Source: Microbacteriaceae bacterium PS02068 (lineage in GTDB: Bacteria; Actinomycetota; Actinomycetes; Actinomycetales; Microbacteriaceae). From it: a stretch of DNA of 38,329 bases. Below are positions 29,498 through 37,861 of this stretch, in pieces (the first letter of the stretch is position 1; each line of letters opens with the position of its first letter). The stretch lies in contig JASCPF010000027.1 in assembly GCA_029959325.1 (NCBI GenBank), forward strand, positions 1 through 38,329. The letters run 5' to 3'. The translations under genes and the position numbers were made by a program. Under the pieces are notes generated by a model. The model saw only the letters and a list, made by a program, of their open reading frames with translations. It did not search any database and had not been told where the DNA came from.

Positions 29498-29969
29498 CTA
29501 GTCGTACAGGTCGTCAGGCCATTCTGTGGGCAGATCTCCGTCGGATCCGACGGGAGTGACGCCGTGGAACGGCGTCAAGGTTTCCCACCCGTCGGTGCCA
29601 TTGCGGAGGAAGAGCACCACCTGGCCGGTGCCGACCGCGTCGGCCATGTTGTCGCCGACCTCGTCGCCGCTCTTGGGGAGCGAGGTGACGACGATGTGAT
29701 GAGGCGTAGGGCCGCCCTTGATCCAGGTGTCGACGTTCACGTTCCAAGTCGTCGCTGGAAGGTCGTGTACGTGGTTGACCCGGATTGTTCCTCTACCGTT
29801 CCGATGACGACGGCGTCGGCTTCGGTCGCCGCATCCGCGGGACTCTCGAAGTACACCCAGTCGATGCACACCGACGTCCCCGTCACCGCGGGGCACGAGC
29901 ACCGGCCAGGAGAAGGGTCGCCGAGATTGCGCCGATCGTCAACGGACCCCACGCTCCTCGAGACGTCAT
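29498..29969 (-). pseudogene. Small lipoprotein-like gene broken by two frameshifts
   Basis: The ATG at 29969 gives MTSRGAWGPLTIGAISATLLLAG, a signal peptide, then leaves frame. A second frame continues CSCPAVTGTSVCIDWVYFESPADAATEADAVVIGTVEEQ, so the intact lipobox would be LLAGC. A third frame carries WNVNVDTWIKGGPTPHHIVV to the stop at 29498. One base change near 29899 and another near 29770 would restore one protein of about 155 residues. Function unknown. It may be a true pseudogene beside the phage, or the assembly has indels here. Confidence 0.65.
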
Positions 29970-29980
29970 GAGGTGACCCT

Positions 29981-30418
29981 CTACTTCTTGGTCAGGTCTT
30001 GAGCGAACATCACGAGGATGCCACTTGGCCCGCGCAGATACGTGAGTTTGTAGAGGTCGCCATAGGTCGCGACACCGCGGAGTGGATGACATCCGTGTTT
30101 CGCCGCGGTCTCGAGGGCTTCGTCGATGTCATCCACAGAGAAGGCCACGCGGTGCATGCCGATCTCGTTGGGCAACGTGGGGTCGGTCTCTATCGCGTCG
30201 GGATGGATGTACTCGAACAGTTCGATCTGGCCATGACCGTCCGGCGTCTGAAGCACGGCGATCTTCGCGTGATTGCCGTCGAGCCCGACCGCGGTGTCTG
30301 CCCATTCCCCGCTCACGACGTCCCGGCCGAGAACGGTCAGGCCGAGGTCGGCGAAGAAGGCGATGGCCGCCTCGAGATCGCGGACCGCGATGCCGACGTT
30401 CTCCAGCGTGATGGGCAT
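29981..30418 (-). CDS. VOC-fold (glyoxalase/dioxygenase-like) protein
   Basis: 145 residues with two beta-alpha-beta-beta-beta modules: ITLENVGIAVRDLEAAIAFF and GMHRVAFSVDDIDEALETAA open the halves, and ELFEYI and YLRGPSGILVMFAQ close them. Possible metal ligands are the His in GMHRV and Glu in IELFEY. Substrate unknown; members include glyoxalases, ring-cleaving dioxygenases and resistance proteins. A TACTAT -10-like box 7 nt before the ATG at 30418 suggests a leaderless start there; in-frame ATGs at 30427 and 30436 are alternatives. Confidence 0.82.
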   Translation of the reverse strand: MPITLENVGIAVRDLEAAIAFFADLGLTVLGRDVVSGEWADTAVGLDGNHAKIAVLQTPDGHGQIELFEYIHPDAIETDPTLPNEIGMHRVAFSVDDIDEALETAAKHGCHPLRGVATYGDLYKLTYLRGPSGILVMFAQDLTKK

Positions 30419-30725
30419 ACGTCGCATAGTACCCATGAGTGCGGACGACGATCCCTTCACAACGACGCGTGGATCACCGGTGTAGACAGGTGACGGGCGA
30501 CAGGAACACACCGCCAGCAATGGGAACGAACGTTGCGTCGGATCTCTCAGTGACCGGCGCGACGCGAGCCTGCAACATGCAGGACGTGCGCGCGAATCGA
30601 CAGATTGTGCGTCCGACGCCGCGCGCGCTCCGTGCCCGGGATTGACTTCTGATGGATGCCGATGTGCGGCATGTCCCCGCAGCGCGCGGGCCCGTTGTAC
30701 CCCCTTTTGCAAAGGAGCAGTCGGA
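30419..30725. promoter_or_regulatory. Divergent control region upstream of the GH3 cluster
   Basis: No gene is seen in these 307 bp. Noted: TTGACT (30642-30647), a weak ATGCCG/CGGCAT dyad (30656-30672), and AAAGGAG (30711-30717), the ribosome site of the first GH3 gene. A promoter for the rightward cluster is expected here, perhaps under the LytTR regulator at the cluster's end; no convincing LytTR direct repeats were found. Confidence 0.35.
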
Positions 30726-33644
30726 ATGACGACGAACATGGCGGAAACGCCGAAATCCAGCCCACGCAAGAAGCGTGGGTGGTCTCTGCCCGCCGCGATC
30801 ATCGCGTACGTCGTCAGTGTCGCGGTGATTGTCGGCCTCATCATCGGAAACGTCTTCGCCTTCCGATACAGTGACCTCGTGTCGATCTACTTCGGTCAGT
30901 CGACGCAGCAGGTCGTCCCCGTCGAGGGGGAGAAGGCCGACTACTTCACCAGCGACTTCACGAACGAGACCGACCGCCAGGCCTACCTCGAGAAGGTGTC
31001 GACGGACATCGCGCGCGAAGGCATCACATTGATCCAGAACGACGGTGGGCTGCCGCTGGAGAAGAGCGCGCGCATCACGGTTCTCGGTCAGAGTTCCGTC
31101 GACCCGGTCTACGGTGGCGGCGGCGCGGGGTCGATCGACCCCGCGCAGGCGATCTCGTTGGATCACGGGCTGACCGCGGCCGGGTTCTCGCTGAACCCGA
31201 CGGTGACGGACTTCTACACCACCGGTCCCGGCAAGGACTTCCGCAGGACCACGCCCGACGTCCGCGGTCAAGGTTCGTTCGCCGTCAACGAGGTGCCGGC
31301 GGATCTCTACACGAGCGACATCGTGAGCAGCTTTGCGGACTATTCGGATGCCGCCGTCGTCGTCATCGCGCGCTCGGGCGGCGAGAGCTCAGACCTGGCC
31401 GCGACCCCGGATGCGCAGGGACACACCTACCTCCAGCTCAACGATGAAGAGCGCGATCTCCTGACGCTGGCGACCGAGAACTTCGATGACGTCGTCGTCC
31501 TGCTCAACACCCAGAATCCTGTCGAGCTGGGTGTGCTCGCCAATGCCGACGTCGACGCCACGCTGTGGATCGGCGCTCTCGGGCAGACCGGCGCCACGGC
31601 CGTCGGCGAAGTGCTCGCCGGCACGGTCAACCCCTCGGGCGGACTGGTCGACACCTACGCCTACGACTCGCTGAGCGCGCCGAGCATCGAGAACTTCGGC
31701 GACTACTCGATCGTCAACAGCACCGTGCCGCAGGGCAACAAGTACCTCGTCTACGCGGAGGGCATCTACGTCGGCTACCGCTACTACGAGACCCGGTATG
31801 AGGACGTCGTCCTCGGCAACGAACCGGCTTCGGCCTATGACTACGAGGCGACGGTCGAGTACCCGTTCGGTCACGGCCTGTCGTACACGGACTTCTCGTG
31901 GAGCAACTACTCGGTCACCGAGAACGCGGACGCGTTCACGGTGTCGGTCGAGGTCACCAACACCGGCGAGGTCGCGGGCAAGGACATCGTCCAGCTCTAT
32001 CTGCAGTCGCCCTACACCGAGTACGACCGTCAGAACGGCATCGAGAAGTCGGCCGTGGAACTCGCGGGGTACGCGAAGACGTCGCTGCTCGACCCCGGCG
32101 CCAGCGAGACGGTCACCGCTGAGGTGCCGAAGGAGCTCATGAAGTCGTACGACAGCAAGAGCGCCGGGACTTACGTCCTCGACGCGGGCGACTACTACCT
32201 CGCCGCGGGGGAGAACGCGCACGCAGCGCTCAACAACATCCTCGCGGCGAAGGGCTTCAGCACGTCGGACGGCATGGATGCCGATGGTGACGCTGCGCTC
32301 GCGCACAAGACCACGGTCGACAGCCTCGACTCGACGACATATGCGGTCTCGCAGGCCACCGGCACCCCGATCACGAACCAGTTCGCGGACGTCGACATCA
32401 GGTACTACGACGACACGTTCACCTACCTGTCGCGCAGCGACTGGACGGGCACCTGGCCGACCACCTTCGCGGATGGCTCGTGGACCGCTCCCGCCGAGAT
32501 GCTCTCCGACCTCGAGATCACGCACGTCGACGACCCCGAGGCGGTGTCTCCCACGTTCGGGACGATCGATGACAAGTACGGCAAGCTGACGACCGCCACG
32601 CTGATCGGCGAGGACTACGACAACGAGCTCTGGCCGGCACTTCTCGGGCAGGCGAGCTACAGCGATCTCGAGCAGCTCGTGCGCATCGGCGGGTACGCGA
32701 CGCGCGGTGTGGATGCTATCCAGCTGCCGGCCACGGTCGCCAAGGACGGTCCTGCCGGATTCTCGGCGACCCTGGTCGGCGGCGACGGCGGCATGGGCTA
32801 CCCGCCCGCCATCGTGCTCGCCTCGAGCTGGAACGACGAGCTCGCCAAGGAGTCGGGCATCGCGATCGGCGAGGACAGCCTCGCTCTGAAGATCACCGGT
32901 TGGTACGCGCCGTCGATGAACATCCACCGGTCGCCGTACAGCGGTCGCAACTTCGAGTACTACTCGGAGGACGGCATGCTGTCGGGATCGATGGCAGCCG
33001 CCGTCATCGACGGTGCGCAGTCGAAGGGCGTCCTCGTCTTCGCGAAGCACTTCGCCCTCAACGACCAGGAGACCAACCGCATCGGCGCAGCGGTGTTCGC
33101 GAACGAGGAATCGATCCGCGAGCTCTACCTGCAGCCCTTCGAGTCCGCGGTTCGTGACGGCAAGGCCCGCGGCATCATGGACAGCATGAACCGCATCGGG
33201 GCCACCTGGAGCGGTGGTCACCGGGGCCTCATGACCTCGACGCTGCGGGAGGAGTGGGGCTTCACCGGAGTCGCCATCACCGACCAGGCGTCCTTCGCAC
33301 CGGTCTTCGCCTATGAGGACCTTCGTGAAGGGCTCGCCGCGGGTACCGACCTCTGGCTGAACACCGACGCCAGCCTGTGGGAGATCCCGGCAGACGAGGT
33401 CACTCCGACCGTCGAGCAGAACGTCGTCCGGGCCGCGCACAACATCGCGTTCGCCGTCGCGCACAGCAACGCCATGAACGGGCTCTCGGCCGGCGCCACG
33501 ATCCAGCAGATCACCCCGCTGTGGCAATGGACGCTGATAATCGCGGATGTCGTCATCGGTCTGCTGATCGCCGCCCTGGTCTTCTTCGCCACCCGCGGGC
33601 TGATCCGCCGGCGTCGGAGCACACAGGCCCCGACGATCGCCTGA
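30726..33644 (+). CDS. Membrane-anchored GH3 family protein with permuted domain order
   Basis: 972 residues. A transmembrane helix at about 21-46 is followed by the GH3 alpha/beta sandwich domain (95-370: ARITVLGQSSVDPVYGGGGA, GESSDLA), a fibronectin-III-like domain (about 385-500, YPFGHGLSYTDFSW) and only then the TIM-barrel catalytic domain (about 600-900). The barrel has NIHRSPYSGRNFEYYSEDG, VFAKHFALNDQE and the nucleophile D853 in GVAITDQ. A second helix at about 933-955 and a basic tail end the protein. Normal GH3 enzymes run barrel-sandwich-FnIII; this is the reversed order. Both anchors put the enzyme outside the cell. Likely beta-glucosidase-type activity; substrate unknown. Confidence 0.85.
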   Translation: MTTNMAETPKSSPRKKRGWSLPAAIIAYVVSVAVIVGLIIGNVFAFRYSDLVSIYFGQSTQQVVPVEGEKADYFTSDFTNETDRQAYLEKVSTDIAREGITLIQNDGGLPLEKSARITVLGQSSVDPVYGGGGAGSIDPAQAISLDHGLTAAGFSLNPTVTDFYTTGPGKDFRRTTPDVRGQGSFAVNEVPADLYTSDIVSSFADYSDAAVVVIARSGGESSDLAATPDAQGHTYLQLNDEERDLLTLATENFDDVVVLLNTQNPVELGVLANADVDATLWIGALGQTGATAVGEVLAGTVNPSGGLVDTYAYDSLSAPSIENFGDYSIVNSTVPQGNKYLVYAEGIYVGYRYYETRYEDVVLGNEPASAYDYEATVEYPFGHGLSYTDFSWSNYSVTENADAFTVSVEVTNTGEVAGKDIVQLYLQSPYTEYDRQNGIEKSAVELAGYAKTSLLDPGASETVTAEVPKELMKSYDSKSAGTYVLDAGDYYLAAGENAHAALNNILAAKGFSTSDGMDADGDAALAHKTTVDSLDSTTYAVSQATGTPITNQFADVDIRYYDDTFTYLSRSDWTGTWPTTFADGSWTAPAEMLSDLEITHVDDPEAVSPTFGTIDDKYGKLTTATLIGEDYDNELWPALLGQASYSDLEQLVRIGGYATRGVDAIQLPATVAKDGPAGFSATLVGGDGGMGYPPAIVLASSWNDELAKESGIAIGEDSLALKITGWYAPSMNIHRSPYSGRNFEYYSEDGMLSGSMAAAVIDGAQSKGVLVFAKHFALNDQETNRIGAAVFANEESIRELYLQPFESAVRDGKARGIMDSMNRIGATWSGGHRGLMTSTLREEWGFTGVAITDQASFAPVFAYEDLREGLAAGTDLWLNTDASLWEIPADEVTPTVEQNVVRAAHNIAFAVAHSNAMNGLSAGATIQQITPLWQWTLIIADVVIGLLIAALVFFATRGLIRRRRSTQAPTIA

Positions 33645-33664
33645 GGCCCGTCGGATGCCACGAC

Positions 33665-33700
33665 ACCGGGGAGGCGGAAGCCCGCTTCCACCTCCCCGGT
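33665..33700 (+). terminator. Strong hairpin between the two GH3 genes
   Basis: A 16-nt arm starting ACCGGGGAGG (33665-33680) pairs with 33685-33700 around a CCCG loop, with one G-U pair and no mismatch as RNA. No T-run follows. It may attenuate read-through or protect the upstream mRNA end, so the two GH3 proteins could be made at different levels. Confidence 0.6.
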
Positions 33701-33741
33701 GAGTCCGTCGGCACGATCGGCCACCGGTTCGGAGGAAACCC

Positions 33742-36186
33742 ATGAAAGACACGGCGACGCTTGTCGGCGAACTCACCCTGTTAGAGAAGGCCGCGCTGCT
33801 CAGCGGCGCGAACACGTGGCAGACACGCGAGATCCCGCGGCTGGACGTTCCCGCCGTGTCGATGTCGGACGGGCCGCACGGCGTGCGCAAGCAAGTGGGG
33901 TCGGCCGACCATCTCGGTCTGAACGGATCCGAACCCGCGACCTGCTTCCCCACTGCGGCCACGCTCGCCGGCAGCTGGGACGAGTCACTCGCGCACGACG
34001 TGGGCGTCGCGCTCGGCGCGGAGGCAGCCGCGCAGGGCGTCGGTGTTCTTCTCGGTCCGGGGCTGAACATCAAGCGCAGTCCGCTGGGGGGACGCTCCTT
34101 CGAGTACTTCTCCGAAGATCCCGAGCTGTCGGGGCGACTCGCCGCGGCGCTCGTCCGCGGCATCCAGTCTCAGGGCGTCGCGGCGACGCCGAAGCACTTC
34201 GCGGTCAACAGCCAGGAACGCCACCGGATGGTGAACGACTCGGTCCTCGACGAGCGCACCCTGCGTGAGATCTACCTGACCGCCTTCGAGATCGTCGTGC
34301 GCGAGTCTGCGCCGTGGGCGCTCATGTCGTCGTACAACCTCGTCAACGGCGCCTACGCTCACGAGAACGCGCGGCTGCTCACCGAGATCCTCCGCGACGA
34401 GTGGGGATTCGATGGGGCGGTGATCTCCGACTGGGGTGGGGGAAACGACGCGGTCGCCGCCGTGGCGGCGGGCGGCACGATCGAGATGCCCTCACCCGGC
34501 TTCGAGTCGGCGCGTGCCATCGTCGCGGCTGTCGAGTCGGGTGAGCTCGACGTGCGCGACCTCGATGCGCGCGTCAGCGAGATCATCGAGCTGGTCCGCC
34601 GCGTATCGCGCGAGAAGGTCGCGGTCGCGGTGGACGTCGACCGCCATCACGCGCTCGCGCGGCGCGCCGCCGCACAGTCGATGATCGTGCTGCGCAACGA
34701 GGACGCCCTGCTGCCCCTCGCCGCAGCCACACGTGTCGCGCTCATCGGCGACTTCGCGCAGAACCCGCGATTCCAGGGCGCCGGGTCGTCGCTGGTCAAC
34801 GCCACCCGTGTGCCGACTCTCGTCGATGCCGTCGGCGACAGTTCGCTCGAGCTGGTCGGCGTCGCGGCGGGCTTCGACCGCGATGGCCGTGCGGATGCCG
34901 ACCTGTTCGACGCCGCCGTCGGCCTGGCCGCCGACGCCGATGTCGCGATCGTCATGATCGGTCTTCCCGAGAGCGCCGAGTCGGAGGGGCTCGATCGGTC
35001 GACGCTCGCTCTGCCCGACGTGCAGATCCGTCTGCTGGAGGCCGTGTGCGCCGCCAACCCCCGCACCGTCGCCGTGCTCAGCGCGGGCGGTGTCGTGGAG
35101 ATGCCGTGGCGAACCGCGCCGTCTGCTCTCATCCACGCCTATCTCGGCGGGCAGGCCGCGGCCGAAGCGCTCGTCGACGTGGTGACCGGCGCGGTGAACC
35201 CCTCCGGGCGTCTCGCCGAGACCATGCCCCTTCGTCTCGAGGACACACCGACGGCGGGACGGTTCCCGAGCGAGCAGCGGACGACGGAATACCGCGAGGG
35301 TCCGTTCGTGGGGTACCGCTACTACGAGACCGCGGATGTCGACGTGGCCTACCCCTTCGGATTCGGCCTGAGCTACACGACCTTCGTCTACAGCGAGCTG
35401 GAGGTGACCGACGCGGGCATCCGCGCGACCATCACCAACACCGGAGAGCGCGACGGCAGCGAGGTCGTGCAGCTCTACGTCGGTCGCGCCGATGTCAGTG
35501 CGGTGCCGCGCGCCGCGCGAGAACTCAAGGGGTTCGCGCGAGTCACCGTCGCCGCCGGCCAGTCGTCCCGAGTGTCGATTCCCTTCACCGACCGCACCTT
35601 CCGATTCTTCGATGCCGGCGCGGGGTCGTGGCAGGTCGAGGCCGGAAGCTACCGCATCGAGGTCGGCAGCAGCGTGCGCGATCTGCCGTTGCGCGCCGTG
35701 CTCACCGTCGACGGATCGGTGGATGCCGGCACCCCCGACGCTCGGCTTTCCTCCTACGCGGTCGCCGCGATCGCGTCGGTGACCGACGCGGAGTTCGAGC
35801 GGATGCTGGGCCGCCCGGTGCCGGTGAGTGCCTGGCCCCGCGGCCCGCTGGGTGCGAACGATCCGATGGACCGACTGCGGGAGGCGCCGGGCGCGCTGGC
35901 GCGCGGGCTCTTCCGCCTGCTCGATCGGCGACGGCGGCGGACCGAAGCGCGGGGCGTCCCCGACCTGAACATCCTGTTCCTGTTCAACGGACCCTTCCGC
36001 GTGATCTCGAAGATGAGCGACATCGCCACAGGTGAGGTCACCGATGCGATTCTCATGATCGTCAACGGTCGCGTCCTCCGGGGTGTCGGCCATGCCATGA
36101 CGGCGTTCGTCCGCGGGCGCCGCGCCGAGAAGGCCACCGCGCGCGCATTCGACAGCGCAGCAGATCCGAGGAGGACGCAAAGATGA
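33742..36186 (+). CDS. GH3 glycoside hydrolase (beta-glucosidase-like), canonical domain order
   Basis: 814 residues, cytoplasmic (no signal peptide). The TIM barrel has MSDGPHG (D43), LGPGLNIKRSPLGGRSFEYFSEDP, ATPKHFAVN (K151-H152) and nucleophile D230 in GAVISDWGG. The sandwich domain follows at about 320-560 with GLPESAESEGLDR, then the FnIII-like domain after YPFGFGLSYTTF. A C-terminal extension of about 130 residues (FERMLGRPVPVSAW ... AILMIVNGR) is a known feature of many bacterial GH3 enzymes. GGAGGA precedes the ATG. Stop overlaps the next start by ATGA. It probably hydrolyses a glucoside taken up by the cell; the exact linkage is not readable. Confidence 0.9.
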   Translation: MKDTATLVGELTLLEKAALLSGANTWQTREIPRLDVPAVSMSDGPHGVRKQVGSADHLGLNGSEPATCFPTAATLAGSWDESLAHDVGVALGAEAAAQGVGVLLGPGLNIKRSPLGGRSFEYFSEDPELSGRLAAALVRGIQSQGVAATPKHFAVNSQERHRMVNDSVLDERTLREIYLTAFEIVVRESAPWALMSSYNLVNGAYAHENARLLTEILRDEWGFDGAVISDWGGGNDAVAAVAAGGTIEMPSPGFESARAIVAAVESGELDVRDLDARVSEIIELVRRVSREKVAVAVDVDRHHALARRAAAQSMIVLRNEDALLPLAAATRVALIGDFAQNPRFQGAGSSLVNATRVPTLVDAVGDSSLELVGVAAGFDRDGRADADLFDAAVGLAADADVAIVMIGLPESAESEGLDRSTLALPDVQIRLLEAVCAANPRTVAVLSAGGVVEMPWRTAPSALIHAYLGGQAAAEALVDVVTGAVNPSGRLAETMPLRLEDTPTAGRFPSEQRTTEYREGPFVGYRYYETADVDVAYPFGFGLSYTTFVYSELEVTDAGIRATITNTGERDGSEVVQLYVGRADVSAVPRAARELKGFARVTVAAGQSSRVSIPFTDRTFRFFDAGAGSWQVEAGSYRIEVGSSVRDLPLRAVLTVDGSVDAGTPDARLSSYAVAAIASVTDAEFERMLGRPVPVSAWPRGPLGANDPMDRLREAPGALARGLFRLLDRRRRRTEARGVPDLNILFLFNGPFRVISKMSDIATGEVTDAILMIVNGRVLRGVGHAMTAFVRGRRAEKATARAFDSAADPRRTQR

Positions 36187-36803
36187 TCCGGGCGATCAAG
36201 ACGTGGTGGGGCGGCCTGCAGGAGCGGCATCCGGAGTGGTCGAAGTTCTTGATGTTCTTCCTCCTCTCCAACAGCGTGACGGTACTGCAGCTGGCGCTGA
36301 TGCCGATCTTCCGCTGGGGCTTCGACACCTTCACGCACCTCGTCGACGTGAACTTCCAGGTGCTGCCCGTGGGGTCCAACGTCGACGGCAGCCAGTACTT
36401 CATCTTCGACTACGCCGCCGGACCGCTGCCGGACGGCGGCGGTGGTCTGTCGTACTTCCTGGCGGTGCAGATCACGCTGCTCATCGCGCAGGTGATCAAC
36501 TTCTTCCTGCAGCGCAACATCACGTTCAAGTCGAACACCTCGGTGTGGATCGCGGCCGGATGGTACGCCGCCGCCTACGTCGTGATCACCTTCCTCGCCG
36601 CAGCGGCGCAGGGGTTCTACAAGGCTCCGATCTATGATCTGCTGATGAATACGTGGGGCTGGGGCGCGACCGGTGCGGTCGTTGCCGATGTCGTGACGAT
36701 GATCATCAATGCCGGCATCTCGTTCTGGGTGTTCTACCCGATCTTCAAGCTCATCTTCCGGCAGGTGCCCGCCGCGCCGGTCACGGTCGGGGCACAGCGA
36801 TGA
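36183..36803 (+). CDS. GtrA-like membrane protein
   Basis: 206 residues with four hydrophobic helices (SKFLMFFLLSNSVTVLQLAL, LAVQITLLIAQVINFFLQRN, AAGWYAAAYVVITFLAAAA, AVVADVVTMIINAGISFWVF). QVINFFLQRNITFKS is the GtrA-family signature. GtrA proteins are thought to flip or handle lipid-linked sugars for later transfer to cell-surface polymers. ATGA overlaps with the GH3 gene before and the glycosyltransferase gene after it indicate coordinated expression. A long loop (VNFQVLPVGSNVDGSQYFIF) between helices 1 and 2 is unusual for the family. Confidence 0.85.
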   Translation: MIRAIKTWWGGLQERHPEWSKFLMFFLLSNSVTVLQLALMPIFRWGFDTFTHLVDVNFQVLPVGSNVDGSQYFIFDYAAGPLPDGGGGLSYFLAVQITLLIAQVINFFLQRNITFKSNTSVWIAAGWYAAAYVVITFLAAAAQGFYKAPIYDLLMNTWGWGATGAVVADVVTMIINAGISFWVFYPIFKLIFRQVPAAPVTVGAQR

Positions 36804-37849
36804 CGGGCAGCCTGCGCGGCGGCGCGCCGCCCCTGCTGACGGTCGTCGTGCCGGCCTACAACGCGCAGAACTACCTTCGCCGAGCGCTCGATCCGCTGCG
36901 CGATGTCGCGGCGGTGGAGGTCGTCATCGTCGATGACGGCTCATCGGATGCCACGGCCGAACTCGCGGACGAGTACGTGCGCGCCGCTCCGGCCACCTAT
37001 CGGGTGATCCACCAGGCCAACGCCGGCCACGGCGGGGCGATCAACGCGGGCGTCGCCGCGGCGCGCGGCACGTACCTCAAGGTGCTCGACGCCGACGACT
37101 GGTTCGACATCGGTTCTCTCATGCTCACCCTCAGCCACCTCGCGAGGCTCGAGCGCGACGGCGGTGTCGATGCCCTCTTCACCGACTACGTGCACGAACG
37201 ACTGGGCAAGTCCAGTCGGGCCGCTCGATTCGACTCGGTGTTCCCGCGCGGCCGCATCTTCGGGTGGGATGACGTCGAACGATTCGGTCGGCGCAACATC
37301 CTCATGATGCACGCGATCACCTATCGAACGGAACTGCTGCAGCGCACCGGCATCCGACTTCCCGAGCACACGTTCTACGTCGACAACCTCTTCGTCGTGC
37401 AGCCGCTGCGCCATGTGCGACGCATGTCGTACCTGCCCGTCAGTCTCTACCGGTACTTCATCGGTCGGGCCGACCAGTCCGTCAACGCCAAGGTCATGCT
37501 CAGTCGCGTCGATCAGCACGTGCGCGTCAATCGGCTGGTCCTCGACGCCCTTCCCTCACCTGACGCCGTCACGTCGGGTGACGTGCCCACGGGGCTCTAC
37601 CTCGCGCTGCTGCACTACGTCGAAGCCGTCTGCGCGGTGTCGTCGGCGACTCTGGCCCGCGGCGGCACGGACGAGCACCTTGCCGCTCGGGCGCGACTGT
37701 GGAGCGACATTCGTCAGCAGAACCCCTGGCTGTACGCGCGCACGCGCCGCTCGCTCATGTCAGCCAGCGCGAACCTTCCCGGGCAGGTCGGTCGGAGGGT
37801 GACGTCCCTCGCCTACCATGTAGCGAGTCGAGTCGTGGGTTTCAGCTGA
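36800..37849 (+). CDS. Family 2 glycosyltransferase
   Basis: 349 residues. GT-A fold: LLTVVVPAYNAQNYLRRAL, VVIVDDGSSDAT with the nucleotide-binding Asp, NAGHGGAINAGVAAARGTY, and the DxD-type KVLDADDWFD. C-terminal half (LPEHTFYVDNLFVVQPLRHV, VSLYRYFIGRADQSVN) is typical of the branch that glycosylates cell-wall or capsular polymers. It has no membrane helix, so it probably uses a nucleotide sugar in the cytoplasm to make the lipid-linked donor or polymer handled by the GtrA-like protein. ATGA start. Confidence 0.9.
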   Translation: MTGSLRGGAPPLLTVVVPAYNAQNYLRRALDPLRDVAAVEVVIVDDGSSDATAELADEYVRAAPATYRVIHQANAGHGGAINAGVAAARGTYLKVLDADDWFDIGSLMLTLSHLARLERDGGVDALFTDYVHERLGKSSRAARFDSVFPRGRIFGWDDVERFGRRNILMMHAITYRTELLQRTGIRLPEHTFYVDNLFVVQPLRHVRRMSYLPVSLYRYFIGRADQSVNAKVMLSRVDQHVRVNRLVLDALPSPDAVTSGDVPTGLYLALLHYVEAVCAVSSATLARGGTDEHLAARARLWSDIRQQNPWLYARTRRSLMSASANLPGQVGRRVTSLAYHVASRVVGFS

Positions 37850-37861
37850 CGGAGGTGCGCC

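Noticed and set aside
31389..34163. 924-residue open frame on the minus strand
   Set aside because: It is antisense to the two GH3 genes, Arg/Val-rich with no domain; long antisense frames are common in GC-rich DNA.
34492..36180. 562-residue minus-strand open frame
   Set aside because: Antisense shadow of the canonical GH3 gene; composition is Arg/His/Gly-rich and no motif is seen.
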